A stretch of 64,000 nt of DNA from Cronobacter malonaticus LMG 23826 (GCF_001277215.2 NZ_CP013940.1:2108001-2172000), one strand, 5' to 3'. Positions 47,670 to 60,827 are shown, numbered from the stretch's first letter. Notes: generated by a model from the letters alone, not told the origin. Translations and numbers: made by a program.

Positions 47670-48487
47670 TACTGCGCGTTAAACGGGCTGTGGTGATTCA
47701 GAACGGCGTCAATCACCTGCAGCGCGCCGCTCTGGTTGTTAGAGCTGGTTGTATAACGCGCGGTCTCTTTCACTTCCGCCGCCGCGTTATCCATCGCAAA
47801 CGAGTATTTCACCAGACGCAGCATTTCGAGGTCATTGGCGCTGTCGCCCACCGCCACGCAGGCGTCCGGCGTGATGTTCCAGCGCGCCATCAGACGCTCA
47901 AGGCCGCTCGCTTTGTGCGAGCCGGGAATAATCAGATCGACAAAACCGTAGCCGCTGGTCACGGGCTTAACGACGCCTTCCAGCTCGTTATGCAGGTTTT
48001 CAATCAGCGCGGGAATCTGGTCATCCGGCAGGTTAAGCGAGAATTTGAAAATGACGTCGTCGATATCGAGCAGGTTCTCCACCGGCTTCAGGCGGTGATA
48101 ATGCTTCGCCATCAGGCTGATGAACGCCTCCGGCGCGCCCGCCTGGTAGTACGCGCTCGCAAGCCCGCACACCACATAGTTGAAATCGCCCTGCGCCTGG
48201 AGCGTATTCACCACCTGGTGATACTGCTCGCGGGTCAGCTCGCCGTGATGAATGCGCTCGCCGTGGTCATAGACCAGCGCGCCGTTTTCGGCGACAAAGG
48301 CTATTTCGTCTTTGATCTCCGGAAAAAACGAGATGAGCTGGTAATACTGGTTACCGCTCGCCACCACGAATTTAATGCCTTGCTGCTTCAGCGCCGCATA
48401 CTGCGTGGTAAACCTTTCTTTATCGTACTGTTTGTTATCGTTAAGAAAGGTGCCGTCCATATCTACTGCGATGAGCTGAATTTTCAT
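47669..48487 (-). CDS. HAD-type sugar phosphatase, YbiV/SupH-like
   Basis: A 272-residue Cof-type HAD phosphatase. The nucleophile motif is [10 protein letters not shown] (Asp9, acid/base Asp11), motif II lies in [16 protein letters not shown], and motif IV is [15 protein letters not shown]. It is a close relative of E. coli YbiV (SupH), which hydrolyses sugar phosphates such as ribose- and fructose-1-phosphates. It is a single gene, convergent with the CMD operon. Confidence 0.9.
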   Translation of the reverse strand: MKIQLIAVDMDGTFLNDNKQYDKERFTTQYAALKQQGIKFVVASGNQYYQLISFFPEIKDEIAFVAENGALVYDHGERIHHGELTREQYHQVVNTLQAQGDFNYVVCGLASAYYQAGAPEAFISLMAKHYHRLKPVENLLDIDDVIFKFSLNLPDDQIPALIENLHNELEGVVKPVTSGYGFVDLIIPGSHKASGLERLMARWNITPDACVAVGDSANDLEMLRLVKYSFAMDNAAAEVKETARYTTSSNNQSGALQVIDAVLNHHSPFNAQ

Positions 48488-48659
48488 ACTGCCTCATTGA
48501 GTCATTACCACATAAGCGGCTCATGCTATCACTGTTTCATGCAGATTCCATATGAGTAAAGGTGGAATCATTTTCATATGAAACCTTCAGGTTTGCGCGA
48601 AGCGTCTCTGTTTAAAGATAGCGGAAACCGCAGCGCGGCTGACAGGAAGTATGATGCAG

Positions 48660-48683
48660 AAAAACCGGGCGCAGACGCCCGGT
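48660..48683 (-). terminator. Terminator of smrA
   Basis: Perfect 8-bp stem ACCGGGCG/CGCCCGGT with loop of 4, followed on the minus strand by five T, just 6 bp after the smrA stop. Confidence 0.85.
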
Positions 48684-48688
48684 ATGGA

Positions 48689-49258
48689 TTAGCGGCTGCG
48701 CTTGGCGTGGCGCTCCCAGTTCTCCTGCTTCGCCTCGGCGGATTTTTTCAGCGCCACATAGCAGGCCCCGCTGCCGCCGTGGTGGGCGAGCGCGGTGCAA
48801 AACGCCTGTACGTCATCAAGCTCGGTCAGCCAGCGCGCCAGATAGCTGCGCACGACATTGGCATGGGAGTTATCCTCGCGCCCTTTGCCGTGAATGATCA
48901 GCAGATTGCGCAGTCCGTCGCGTTTCGCCTGGTGAATGAAGGCAAAGAGCATCTGGCGACACTGCTCCACGGGCTGGCGCAGCAGATTTAGACTCGCCTG
49001 CTGGGTATATTTACCGAGCCGCAGTTTATCCAGCACGCCCTGCTGTAACCCCTCGCGGCGGAATTCCAGCGGCTGTTCGCGCGGAATGAGATCCAGAAAA
49101 CCGGTGGTCAGCGGGTTGTCGAGTTGTAACGTGTCGATACGCGGCGCAAGGCGCGGGGCTTTCGGTTTCAGGCACGGCGCGACGTTGGCGTTTTTCAGGG
49201 GTTTGACATCTTCCATGGCGTCAAGAAAGAGTGATTTGTCGTCAGGGTTCACGGTCAA
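48689..49258 (-). CDS. smrA: DNA endonuclease SmrA
   Basis: A 189-residue protein close to E. coli YdaL (SmrA, 187). The Smr domain occupies the C-terminal half with LLIIHGKGRED (HGxG motif) and ALAHHGGSGACYVALKK (TALxxxGGxG type). Small MutS-related proteins nick DNA. The N-terminal part has DLIPREQPLEFRREGLQQG, common to this family. The start at 49258 follows GGAGGATTGACC upstream on the minus strand, a strong ribosome binding site. Confidence 0.92.
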   Translation of the reverse strand: MTVNPDDKSLFLDAMEDVKPLKNANVAPCLKPKAPRLAPRIDTLQLDNPLTTGFLDLIPREQPLEFRREGLQQGVLDKLRLGKYTQQASLNLLRQPVEQCRQMLFAFIHQAKRDGLRNLLIIHGKGREDNSHANVVRSYLARWLTELDDVQAFCTALAHHGGSGACYVALKKSAEAKQENWERHAKRSR

Positions 49259-49502
49259 TCCTCCGGGACTTCGTCAAGGCGCACACTATAGCCTCCCTTT
49301 CAGAATGGCTCAATGTGCAGCGCTGTGCGCACTATTTTCTGCCGGGATTTCTCATGACGGGTAGAGGCGATGTGATTAATGTCAAAAAAAGCGGATACAT
49401 TTTTCGGGTTGCCGTTTCATATTCATTGTCAGGCGGGATCACATTATTCAGTTTCGTTAATGCTTTGTGTTAAATATATGTGAATGAAATCACCCCTTCG
49501 CT

Positions 49503-49531
49503 GTGACAATATGCATTTGTGTTGCTATATA
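49503..49531 (+). promoter_or_regulatory. Candidate sigma-70 promoter in the smrA-ogt gap
   Basis: -35 GTGACA (49503-49508), a 17-nt spacer, -10 TATATA (49526-49531). It would start a transcript near 49538. Confidence 0.5.
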
Positions 49532-49537
49532 TTCTTT

Positions 49538-49637
49538 ATCCGCATGTTAAGGAATAATAACCGCGGTAACAAAGCCTGGACGCATTGCTGTGTGTACTAT
49601 GGGGCCTGAATATGATGTCTTCAGGCTCTGTTTTTTT
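49538..49637 (+). ncRNA. Candidate intergenic small RNA (~100 nt)
   Basis: The promoter just upstream and a rho-independent terminator at its 3' end (stem GCCTGAA/TTCAGGC at 49604-49626, extended by G-T and G-C pairs, then seven T at 49631-49637) bound a ~100-nt transcript. It has no plausible coding frame of its own. It does not match any small RNA I remember. It lies between smrA (divergent) and ogt. The terminator is well supported; the RNA itself is inference. Confidence 0.45.
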
Positions 49638-49858
49638 ATTTCCAGAAAAAAGAGAGGCTGATCTGTTTTTTCCGGAAATGCAGGCGGCAAGCGTGAAGGT
49701 TACCTTTATCCTGCCCTTTGCAGCGCTTTTGGTGCGCCGTTTGACGGCCGCTTCGGGCAATGGAATGCCCGCCGTTCTCCCTCTCCGCTCCTCCTGTGGC
49801 GGTATGGCGAGCCACCCGCCGCCATGCTATGTTGACGCCTCAAAAAAGGAGACCGCGA

Positions 49859-50374
49859 ATGCTGACGTTACTGGAAGATAAAATCGACACGCCGTTAGGA
49901 CCGCTGTGGGTTATCGCCGATGAACAGTCGCGCCTGCGCGCCGTTGAGTGGGAAGAACACAGCGATCGTATGGAGCAATTGCTTGCCATTCATTACCGTC
50001 AGGAAGGCTTTCGCCGCGTGGGATGTAACAACCCCGGCGGGCTTTCAGACGCGCTTCGCGCATGGTTTGCAGGCGATCTGGCCGTTATCGATAATCTGCC
50101 CACCGCCACGGCGGGAACCCCGTTTCAGCGCGAAGTCTGGCAGATGCTGCGCACTATTCCCTGCGGACAGGTGATGCATTATGGCGAGATGGCGGAGCGT
50201 TTAGGGCGTCCGGGCGCGGCTCGCGCCGTGGGTGCGGCGAACGGCTCGAACCCCATCAGCATTGTGGTGCCGTGTCATCGCGTTATAGGGCGTAACGGCA
50301 CCTTAACCGGTTATGCGGGCGGCGTGGCGCGTAAAGAGTGGTTATTGCGCCATGAAGGTTATTTACTGATTTAA
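49859..50374 (+). CDS. ogt: O6-methylguanine/O4-methylthymine DNA methyltransferase
   Basis: A 171-residue protein, same length as E. coli Ogt. The alkyl-acceptor Cys139 lies in [15 protein letters not shown]. The helix-turn-helix arginine region is [16 protein letters not shown]. It irreversibly takes methyl or longer alkyl groups from O6-guanine and O4-thymine. AAAAGGAGACC precedes the ATG. It sits directly upstream of fnr, as in E. coli. Confidence 0.97.
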   Translation: MLTLLEDKIDTPLGPLWVIADEQSRLRAVEWEEHSDRMEQLLAIHYRQEGFRRVGCNNPGGLSDALRAWFAGDLAVIDNLPTATAGTPFQREVWQMLRTIPCGQVMHYGEMAERLGRPGAARAVGAANGSNPISIVVPCHRVIGRNGTLTGYAGGVARKEWLLRHEGYLLI

Positions 50375-50518
50375 TTCACACTGTAAAATAATATTTTCTG
50401 GAACTTATTAAATACGCTTTAATTCAGATGGATGGCAGTAAACGTCAGATTTAAACCAGGATCTTTTCCCTGTTTGCGCATTAGCCGGATTTACCTGTAC
50501 GGTCAAAATATGTTAAAA

Positions 50519-50532
50519 TTGACCAATATCAA
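50519..50532. promoter_or_regulatory. FNR autoregulatory site upstream of fnr
   Basis: TTGAC-CAAT-ATCAA, one base from TTGAT-N4-ATCAA, 19 bp before the fnr ATG. E. coli fnr is negatively autoregulated through a site in this position. Confidence 0.85.
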
Positions 50533-50551
50533 TTAAGGCTTGAGCGAACTT

Positions 50552-51304
50552 ATGATCCCGGAAAAGCGAATTATACGACGCATTCAGTCTGGCGGTTGTG
50601 CCATCCATTGCCAGGATTGCAGTATCAGCCAGTTGTGTATCCCTTTTACCCTGAATGAGCATGAGCTTGATCAGCTCGATAATATTATCGAGCGCAAAAA
50701 GCCCATCCAGAAAGGGCAGACGCTCTTTAAAGCGGGCGATGAATTAAAATCGCTGTACGCTATCCGTTCCGGCACGATTAAGAGCTACACCATTACCGAA
50801 CAGGGCGACGAGCAGATCACCGGCTTCCACCTGGCAGGCGATCTGGTGGGTTTTGATGCTATCGGCACCGCGCATCACCCAAGCTTTGCTCAGGCGCTGG
50901 AAACCTCCATGGTCTGTGAAATCCCGTTCGAGACGTTAGACGACCTCTCCGGCAAAATGCCGAGCCTGCGCCAGCAGATGATGCGTCTGATGAGCGGCGA
51001 GATCAAAGGCGACCAGGATATGATCCTGTTGCTGTCGAAAAAGAACGCCGAGGAGCGCCTCGCGGCCTTTATCTACAATCTCTCGCGCCGTTTCGCCGAA
51101 CGCGGCTTCTCTCCGCGCGAGTTCCGTCTGACCATGACCCGCGGCGATATCGGCAACTATCTGGGCCTGACCGTGGAAACCATCAGCCGTCTGCTCGGCC
51201 GTTTCCAGAAGAGCGGCATGCTGGCGGTGAAAGGCAAATATATCACTATCGAAAACCATGAAATCCTGGCAGAACTGGCCGGACAATCCCGCAACGTGGC
51301 ATAA
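50552..51304 (+). CDS. fnr: FNR oxygen-sensing transcription regulator
   Basis: A 250-residue protein almost identical to E. coli FNR. Cys20, Cys23 and Cys29 ([11 protein letters not shown]), with Cys122 (SMVCEIPF), hold the O2-sensitive 4Fe-4S cluster. The DNA-recognition helix is [15 protein letters not shown] (E-x2-SR). It switches on anaerobic respiration, so it is the likely activator of the Dms-like operon at 12.4-17.1 kb. A longer start at 50540 (TTG) adds four residues and is unlikely. Confidence 0.98.
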   Translation: MIPEKRIIRRIQSGGCAIHCQDCSISQLCIPFTLNEHELDQLDNIIERKKPIQKGQTLFKAGDELKSLYAIRSGTIKSYTITEQGDEQITGFHLAGDLVGFDAIGTAHHPSFAQALETSMVCEIPFETLDDLSGKMPSLRQQMMRLMSGEIKGDQDMILLLSKKNAEERLAAFIYNLSRRFAERGFSPREFRLTMTRGDIGNYLGLTVETISRLLGRFQKSGMLAVKGKYITIENHEILAELAGQSRNVA

Positions 51305-51440
51305 GTTTTTCCTCTCCCGCCGGATCGTTAAATTTTCGTGATTTATTGATCCGGCTGGGAATTCTCTCCTGTTTCATTCACACCATATGGGTTACTCTTA
51401 AATGACAAACTGTGGGTAAGCAGTTGTAAGGAGACCCTGT

Positions 51441-52397
51441 ATGGCAAGGTATCAAAACATGCTGGTGGCCATCGACCCCAATCAGGATGACCAACCGGCT
51501 TTACGGCGAGCAGTTTATCTACATCAGCGAATCGGCGGGCGCATTAAAGCCTTTCTGCCGATTTATGACTTTTCCTACGAAATGACCACCCTGCTCTCCC
51601 CGGATGAGCGCACCGCCATGCGCCAGGGCGTCATCAGCCAGCGCACCGCGTGGATACGCGAGCAGGCAAAATATTATTTAGAAGCGGGCGTGCCCATTGA
51701 TATCAAAGTGGTCTGGCATAACCGCCCCTTCGAAGCCATCATTCAGGAAGTCATCAGCGGCGGTCACGATCTGCTGCTGAAAATGGCGCACCAGCACGAC
51801 CGTCTGGAATCCGTGATTTTCACGCCGACCGACTGGCACCTGCTGCGTAAATGCCCCTGCCCGGTCTGGATGGTGAAAGACCAGCCGTGGCCGGAAGGCG
51901 GTAAAGCCGTGGTGGCGGTGAATCTCGCGAGCGAAGAACCTTACCACACGGGCCTGAACGAAAAACTGGTGCGTGAAACGCTGCACCTGGCCGAACAGGT
52001 TAACCATACCGAAGTGCATCTGGTGGGCGCTTATCCGGCAACGCCGATTAACATCGCCATCGAACTTCCCGACTTTGACCCGAGCGTTTACAACGACGCC
52101 ATTCGCGGCCAGCATCTGCTGGCGATGAAAGCCCTGCGCCAGAAATTCGGCATCGGCGAGCGCGTCACGCATGTTGAAAAAGGGCTGCCGGAAGAAGTCA
52201 TCCCGGATCTCGCGGAGCATTTACAGGCCGGGATTGTGGTGCTGGGCACCATCGGGCGCACCGGGATTTCCGCGGCGTTTCTCGGCAACACCGCCGAGCA
52301 GGTGATTGATCATCTGCGCTGCGACCTGCTGGTGATTAAGCCGGACGATTTCCAGAGCACCGTTGAGCTGGATGATGAAGAGGACGATGAGGACTAA
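51441..52397 (+). CDS. uspE: Universal stress protein E
   Basis: A 318-residue protein with two tandem Usp domains, slightly longer than E. coli UspE (316). It contains [20 protein letters not shown] at the start and [20 protein letters not shown] near the end (the ATP-binding-type G-x2-G-x9-G(S/T) region is altered). An acidic tail (LDDEEDDED) closes the protein. It is a stress-survival protein that sits downstream of fnr as in E. coli. A terminator follows. Confidence 0.95.
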   Translation: MARYQNMLVAIDPNQDDQPALRRAVYLHQRIGGRIKAFLPIYDFSYEMTTLLSPDERTAMRQGVISQRTAWIREQAKYYLEAGVPIDIKVVWHNRPFEAIIQEVISGGHDLLLKMAHQHDRLESVIFTPTDWHLLRKCPCPVWMVKDQPWPEGGKAVVAVNLASEEPYHTGLNEKLVRETLHLAEQVNHTEVHLVGAYPATPINIAIELPDFDPSVYNDAIRGQHLLAMKALRQKFGIGERVTHVEKGLPEEVIPDLAEHLQAGIVVLGTIGRTGISAAFLGNTAEQVIDHLRCDLLVIKPDDFQSTVELDDEEDDED

Positions 52398-52419
52398 GGT
52401 CTCATCTGTCTCAAGAAAA

Positions 52420-52441
52420 CCCGCCGCCCGGCGGGTTTTTT
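52420..52441 (+). terminator. Terminator of uspE
   Basis: Stem CCCGCC/GGCGGG, loop GCCC, then six T. Confidence 0.9.
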
Positions 52442-52466
52442 ATTGCCGCAACGCAGGCGACAGACG

Positions 52467-52493
52467 AAAAAAAACCGCCAGCGGGCTGGCGGT
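52467..52493 (-). terminator. Terminator of pntAB
   Basis: Stem ACCGCCAG/CTGGCGGT, loop of 4, followed on the minus strand by a run of eight T. Confidence 0.9.
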
Positions 52494-52511
52494 TCTGGTT
52501 ATACAAGCGAA

Positions 52512-53903
<1,392 letters not shown>

Positions 53904-53910
53904 TTACCCC

Positions 53911-55971
<2,061 letters not shown>

Positions 55972-56916
55972 ATGAAGCTCAAGCATACCCTTCTGGCGAC
56001 CGCTCTGTTTTCCGCGGCCTCGCTGTCAGCTCAGGCGGCGACAGAGTTAACGCCGGAACAAGCCGCGGCGCTGAAACCGTTTGACCGTATCGTCATTACG
56101 GGCCGTTTCAACGCCATTAACGAAGCGGCCACCGCCGTTTCCCGTCGCGCAGATGCTATGGGCGCGGCGTCTTACTATATTCAGGACACCAGCGACACCG
56201 GCAACAGCGGCAACTGGCGCGTAGTGGCTGATGTTTATCGCGAGAACGCGCCGAAAGCCGACGCGCCGAAAAATCGCGTAATCAATGGCGTGGTAGAACT
56301 GCCAAAAGATCAGGCTATCGCGCTTGAGCCTTATGACACCGTGACCGTTCAGGGCTTCTACCGCAGCCAGCCGGAAGTGAACGACGCCATCACCAAAGCG
56401 GCGAAAGCCAAAGGCGCAGCCTCTTTCTGGATCGTGCGCCAGGTTGATACCAACCAGGGCGGCAACCAGCGCATCACCGCGTATATCTATAAAGCCGACG
56501 CTAAAAAACGCGTACTACAAAGCCCGGATGCGATTCCGGCGGATTCCGAAGCGGGCCGCGCGGCGCTCGCCAAAGGCGGCGAAGAAGCCAAAAAAGTGGA
56601 AATTCCGGGCGTTGCCACCACCGCTGCGCCAAGCAGCGACGTAGGCCGCTTCTTTGAAACCCAGGAATCCAAAGGCGGACGTTACACTGTCACTCTACCG
56701 GACGGAACCAAAGTCGAAGAAGTGAACAAAATCACCGCGGCGCAGATGGTGCCGTTCGACAGCGTCAAGTTCACCGGCCACTACAGCAGTATGACCGATA
56801 TCTCCTACAACGTGGCGAAACGTGCCGCGAAGAAAGGAGCTAAGTACTACCACATCACCCGTCAGTGGGAAGAGCGCGGCGGCAACATGACCATCAGCGC
56901 CGACCTCTACAAGTAA
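55972..56916 (+). CDS. ydgH: YdgH family periplasmic protein
   Basis: A 314-residue protein, the length of E. coli YdgH. The signal peptide is MKLKHTLLATALFSAASLSA. Three repeats of the YdgH/BhsA/McbA domain are visible, each with a phrase like PFDRIVITGRFNAINEA, PYDTVTVQGFYRSQPEV and PFDSVKFTGHYSSMTDI, followed by AKAKGAASFWIVRQ-type strands. Small one-domain relatives (BhsA) act in stress and biofilm, but the function of YdgH itself is unknown. A strong terminator follows. Confidence 0.95.
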   Translation: MKLKHTLLATALFSAASLSAQAATELTPEQAAALKPFDRIVITGRFNAINEAATAVSRRADAMGAASYYIQDTSDTGNSGNWRVVADVYRENAPKADAPKNRVINGVVELPKDQAIALEPYDTVTVQGFYRSQPEVNDAITKAAKAKGAASFWIVRQVDTNQGGNQRITAYIYKADAKKRVLQSPDAIPADSEAGRAALAKGGEEAKKVEIPGVATTAAPSSDVGRFFETQESKGGRYTVTLPDGTKVEEVNKITAAQMVPFDSVKFTGHYSSMTDISYNVAKRAAKKGAKYYHITRQWEERGGNMTISADLYK

Positions 56917-56933
56917 GACTCAGTCTCAAAACC

Positions 56934-56957
56934 AAGCGGCTACGGCCGCTTTTTTTG
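56934..56957 (+). terminator. Terminator of ydgH
   Basis: Stem AAGCGGC/GCCGCTT with loop TACG, then a T run (seven T from 56950). Confidence 0.9.
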
Positions 56958-57100
56958 TTTTTCCGCTACATTTTGTGTACGTCGCATTGCAAGCGAGCTT
57001 CGCACTCCGTAAAATCCCGCGCCTTAGTGCGATCCACCATTTTTATGCGCTCTGGCACAATAATTATTCTGGATCTTTCCTTTTGCAAAACAGGTTGTCT

Positions 57101-58483
57101 ATGGAAAAGAAGCTGGGCCTCGCCGCGTTAACCGCGCTTGTTTTAAGCTCTATGCTGGGTGCCGGAGTTTTTAGTTTGCCGCAGAATATGGCCGAGGTGG
57201 CGAGTCCTGCGGCGTTGCTGATTGGCTGGGGCATTACCGGCGCGGGGATCCTGCTGCTGGCGCTGGCGATGCTGTTTTTAACGCGCCTGCGACCTGACCT
57301 CGACGGCGGCATCTTCACCTACGCCCGCGAAGGGTTCGGTGAACTGATTGGCTTCTGCTCCGCCTGGGGTTACTGGCTGTGCGCCGTGATCGCCAACGTC
57401 TCATATCTCGTTATCGTCTTCTCCGCGCTGAGCTTCTTTACCGACACGCCGCAGCTGCGCCTGTTTGGCGACGGCAACACCTGGCAGGCGATTGTTGGCG
57501 CGTCAGTGCTGCTGTGGGTGGTGCATTTTCTGGTGCTGCGCGGCGTGCAGACCGCCGCGAGTATTAACCTCGCGGCGACGCTTGCTAAACTCCTGCCGCT
57601 CGGCCTGTTTGTGGTGCTGGCGATTATCGCGTTCCGCCTGCCGACCTTTACGCTGGATTTCACTGGCGTCGATCTCGGCGTGCCTGTCTGGGAACAGGTG
57701 AAAAACACCATGCTGATTACGCTGTGGGTATTTATCGGCGTGGAAGGCGCGGTGGTTGTCTCTGCCCGTGCAAGGCAGAAAAAAGATGTCGGCCTGGCGA
57801 CGCTTCTGGCCGTGCTTGCGGCGCTCACGGTCTATCTTCTGGTGACGCTGTTGTCGCTCGGCGTACTGGCGCGCCCGGAACTGGCGCAGATGCGTAACCC
57901 ATCAATGGCGGGCCTGATGGTCCAAATGATGGGCCCGTGGGGCGAAGTGATTATCGCAGCCGGGCTGATTGTTTCGGTGTGCGGCGCGTACCTGAGCTGG
58001 ACCATTATGGCGGCGGAAGTACCGCTACTGGCCGCGCAGTATAAGGCGTTCCCGCGTCTTTTCGCCCGCCAGAACGCGCGTAACGCGCCGTCGGCCTCGC
58101 TGTGGCTGACGAACGCCAGCGTGCAGATCTGTCTGGTGCTTATCTGGGCGACCGGCTCGGATTACAACACCCTGCTGACCATCGCCTCCGAGATGATTCT
58201 GGTGCCCTATTTCCTGGTCGGCGCTTACCTGCTCAAGATCGCAAAGCGTCCTTTACATCAGGCGATTGCTGTCGGGGCGTGCATTTATGGCCTATGGTTG
58301 CTGTATGCCTCAGGCCCGATGCATCTGCTGCTTTCCGTTGTCCTGTACGCGCCTGGGGTGGTGTTTTTCCTCTATGCGCGCCGTACCCATGTGGATAACG
58401 TGGCGCTGAAAGGTCAGGAGAAAATCGTCATCGGCCTGCTGCTGATTGCCGCGCTGCCGGCGACCTGGATGCTGGTGCGCTAA
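57101..58483 (+). CDS. ydgI: Basic amino acid antiporter (YdgI/ArcD family)
   Basis: A 460-residue transporter with 12 helices, the length of E. coli YdgI, of the APC superfamily (arginine:ornithine antiporter type). N-terminal marks are SSMLGAGVFSLPQNMAE and GGIFTYAREGFGELIGF; another is FIGVEGAVVVSARARQKKDV. It should exchange arginine for ornithine or a similar pair. I reject an earlier frame beginning at 56975 since it lies in the terminator/promoter region. Its order after ydgH is as in E. coli. Confidence 0.93.
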   Translation: MEKKLGLAALTALVLSSMLGAGVFSLPQNMAEVASPAALLIGWGITGAGILLLALAMLFLTRLRPDLDGGIFTYAREGFGELIGFCSAWGYWLCAVIANVSYLVIVFSALSFFTDTPQLRLFGDGNTWQAIVGASVLLWVVHFLVLRGVQTAASINLAATLAKLLPLGLFVVLAIIAFRLPTFTLDFTGVDLGVPVWEQVKNTMLITLWVFIGVEGAVVVSARARQKKDVGLATLLAVLAALTVYLLVTLLSLGVLARPELAQMRNPSMAGLMVQMMGPWGEVIIAAGLIVSVCGAYLSWTIMAAEVPLLAAQYKAFPRLFARQNARNAPSASLWLTNASVQICLVLIWATGSDYNTLLTIASEMILVPYFLVGAYLLKIAKRPLHQAIAVGACIYGLWLLYASGPMHLLLSVVLYAPGVVFFLYARRTHVDNVALKGQEKIVIGLLLIAALPATWMLVR

Positions 58484-58512
58484 TCTCCTGCCGCTAACGC
58501 TAAAGGAGAGTT

Positions 58513-59235
58513 GTGGTGAAAAAACTGGATAAACCCATTGTTATCACCGGCGCGGGCCGCCGTATCGGCCTTGCGCTGGCGCACCATTTCCTGGCGCAGC
58601 ATCATGATGTGATTGTCAGTTACCGCACCCGTTACCCGGCGATTGACGTGCTGGAAGAGGCAGGCGCGGTGTGCATCGAAGCCGATTTCTGCCATGACGA
58701 GGGCATTCTGGCGTTTGCCGACGCCGTAAAAGCGCGCACCACGCATATTCGCGCGCTGTTGCATAACGCCAGCACCTGGCAGGATGAAAGCCCGCCTGTG
58801 CCGCCCGCTGAGGTGCTGAACGCCATGCTGCAAATTCACGTTCACGCGCCCTATCTTCTTAACTTTGCCCTGGAGCCGCTGATGCGCGGCCAGGGCCACG
58901 CCGCCTGCGATATTATTCACTTTACCGATTATGTCGTGGAGCGCGGCAGCGCGAAGTATATCACCTATGCCGCCAGTAAAGCGGCGCTCGATAATCTCAC
59001 CCGTTCGTTTGCCCGCAAGCTCGCGCCGGAGGTGAAAGTTAACGCTATCGCCCCGTCGCAAATCCTCTTTAACGAACATGACGACCCGGAATACCGGCAG
59101 AAGGCGCTGAATAAATCGCTGATGAAAATCGCGCCCGGTGAAAAAGAGATTATCGACCTGGTGGATTATCTCCTCACCAGCCGTTACGTGACGGGCCATA
59201 GCTACCCGGTGAACGGCGGCCGCCCGTTGCGTTAA
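58513..59235 (+). CDS. folM: Dihydromonapterin/dihydrofolate reductase FolM
   Basis: A 240-residue short-chain dehydrogenase. It has the Rossmann loop TGAGRRIG (12-19) and the Y152-x3-K156 catalytic pair in TYAASKAALDNLTRSFARKL. It reduces dihydromonapterin and dihydrofolate with NADPH. Start codons are two consecutive GTG (58513, 58516) behind AAGGAGAG; either fits. E. coli has ydgC between folM and rstA; here ydgC is missing. Confidence 0.93.
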   Translation: MVKKLDKPIVITGAGRRIGLALAHHFLAQHHDVIVSYRTRYPAIDVLEEAGAVCIEADFCHDEGILAFADAVKARTTHIRALLHNASTWQDESPPVPPAEVLNAMLQIHVHAPYLLNFALEPLMRGQGHAACDIIHFTDYVVERGSAKYITYAASKAALDNLTRSFARKLAPEVKVNAIAPSQILFNEHDDPEYRQKALNKSLMKIAPGEKEIIDLVDYLLTSRYVTGHSYPVNGGRPLR

Positions 59236-59310
59236 GCGGTTGAGTTGCCGTTGCTGGCGCGTTGCGTCTGCCCGGTGTATCCTGGTGTTTTTACCGCAAC
59301 GCAGAAACCT

Positions 59311-60039
59311 ATGAGCAAGATCGTTTTTGTTGAAGATGACCCGGAAGTCGGCGAGCTTATCGCCGCCTATCTGGGCCGCCACGATATCGATGTGATTGTC
59401 GAAAGCCGCGGCGATCGCGCCGAGGCGGTGATTGAGCGTGAGAACCCGGATCTGGTGCTGCTGGATATTATGCTGCCCGGCAAAGACGGCATGACGCTGT
59501 GCCGCGATCTGCGTACCCGCTGGCAGGGGCCGGTGGTGCTGTTAACGTCGCTCGACAGCGATATGAACCATATTTTGTCGCTTGAAATGGGTGCCAGCGA
59601 CTACATCCTCAAAACCACGCCGCCTGCGGTGCTGCTGGCGCGCCTGCGTCTGCACCTGCGCCAGCATATGACCGCCGCGCCCGTGACGGCGGATAGCGCC
59701 CCGACGCTTCAGCCTCACAAGGCGCTGCGTTTCGGCACGCTGTGTATCGATCCGTTAAACCGCCAGGTCACTCTGGTGGGCGAACAAGTGGCGCTCTCAA
59801 CAGCGGATTTTGACTTACTCTGGGAGCTTGCGACCCATGCCGGACAGATCATGGATCGCGACGCGCTGTTAAAAAACCTGCGCGGCGTGACGTATGACGG
59901 GCTGGATCGCAGTGTAGACGTGGCGATTTCAAGGCTGCGTAAAAAGCTTAACGACAGCGCGACCGAGCCTTATCGCATCAAGACGGTGCGCAACAAAGGG
60001 TATCTGTTCGCGCCGCATGCCTGGGAAAGCGAGACGTAA
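59311..60039 (+). CDS. rstA: RstA response regulator
   Basis: A 242-residue OmpR-type response regulator. The acceptor is Asp52 (LLDIMLPGKDG) and the switch region is VVLLTSLDSDMNH. The C-terminal winged helix has RGVTYDGLDRSVDVAISRLR. In E. coli RstA responds through RstB to PhoP-linked signals and acts on acid response and other genes. Start at 59311 (MSKIVFVEDDPEVG) is clear. In E. coli rstB follows immediately; here the SDR gene on the opposite strand and a LysR gene lie in between. Confidence 0.96.
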   Translation: MSKIVFVEDDPEVGELIAAYLGRHDIDVIVESRGDRAEAVIERENPDLVLLDIMLPGKDGMTLCRDLRTRWQGPVVLLTSLDSDMNHILSLEMGASDYILKTTPPAVLLARLRLHLRQHMTAAPVTADSAPTLQPHKALRFGTLCIDPLNRQVTLVGEQVALSTADFDLLWELATHAGQIMDRDALLKNLRGVTYDGLDRSVDVAISRLRKKLNDSATEPYRIKTVRNKGYLFAPHAWESET

Positions 60040-60045
60040 CGCAAC

Positions 60046-60068
60046 GCGCCGCGCTTCCCGCGCGGCGC
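60046..60068 (+). terminator. Convergent hairpin between rstA and the SDR gene
   Basis: Perfect 9-bp stem GCGCCGCGC/GCGCGGCGC with loop TTCCC. No T tract follows, so it may act as a bidirectional weak terminator. Confidence 0.5.
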
Positions 60069-60074
60069 TGACGC

Positions 60075-60827
60075 TTAAATTTGCACCATCCCGCCATCGG
60101 CAAACAGCTCAACGCCATTCACAAAACTCGCCTCGTCAGACGCCAGGAACAGCACCGCTTTGGCAATCTCCTCGGGTTTGCCGACGCGTCCGAGCGGGAT
60201 CTGCGCGGTGAGTTCGTTTTTCACCGCTTCCGCCTGCTCACCTCCGCCGAAAAGGTCATTAAGACCCGCCGTATTGACCGGCCCGGGGCTAATGGCGTTG
60301 ACGCGAATGTGACGGTCTTTTAAATCAAGTATCCAGTTGCGCGCAAAACTGCGTACCGCGGCTTTGCTCGCGGCATAGACGCTGAAGGCGGGCGTGCCGC
60401 TGGAACCGGCGGTGGACGCGTTCAGCACCACGGCGGCCCCGTCACGCAGCAGCGGCAGCGCTTTCTGTACGGTGAACAGTACGCCTTTCACGTTGGTGTC
60501 GAAGGTATCGTGATAATGCGCCTCGGAAATCGCGCCGAGAGGTGCCAGCTCACCGCCGCCCGCGTTGGTAAAGACCACATCGATATGGCTGTGGCGCTGC
60601 TGCACCGCCTCATACAGGCGGTCGATATCTGCAAGCTGGCTCATATCGCCGCGCACGCCGGTGACGTTGTCACCTAATTGCTGTAATGCCGCGTCAAGCG
60701 CCGCCTGCCGACGCCCGGTAATAAACACGTGCGCGCCTTCGTCGGCGAACGCTTTAGCGGTAGCAAGGCCAATGCCGCTGGTGCCGCCGGTCACAATAAC
60801 CACCTTATTGCTGAAACGTGCGTTCAT
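60075..60827 (-). CDS. Short-chain dehydrogenase/reductase
   Basis: A 250-residue classical SDR. The cofactor loop TGGTSGIG is at 13-20, NAG at 88-90, Ser138, and the Y151-x3-K155 catalytic pair in SVYAASKAAVRSF. A GRR motif after strand two (TGRRQAAL) suggests NADPH use. The substrate is unknown. It is divergent from a LysR-type gene with 111 bp between them, a standard regulator/target layout. The pair interrupts rstAB. Confidence 0.9.
   Translation of the reverse strand: MNARFSNKVVIVTGGTSGIGLATAKAFADEGAHVFITGRRQAALDAALQQLGDNVTGVRGDMSQLADIDRLYEAVQQRHSHIDVVFTNAGGGELAPLGAISEAHYHDTFDTNVKGVLFTVQKALPLLRDGAAVVLNASTAGSSGTPAFSVYAASKAAVRSFARNWILDLKDRHIRVNAISPGPVNTAGLNDLFGGGEQAEAVKNELTAQIPLGRVGKPEEIAKAVLFLASDEASFVNGVELFADGGMVQI

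Noticed and set aside
49585..49881. A 98-codon frame between smrA and ogt
   Set aside because: It crosses the strong terminator at 49604-49637 and the start of ogt, and has no ribosome binding site.
51319..51355. Inverted repeat GCCGGATC...GATCCGGC between fnr and uspE
   Set aside because: The 21-nt loop and the absence of a T tract make it neither a terminator nor a recognised operator; I cannot assign a role.
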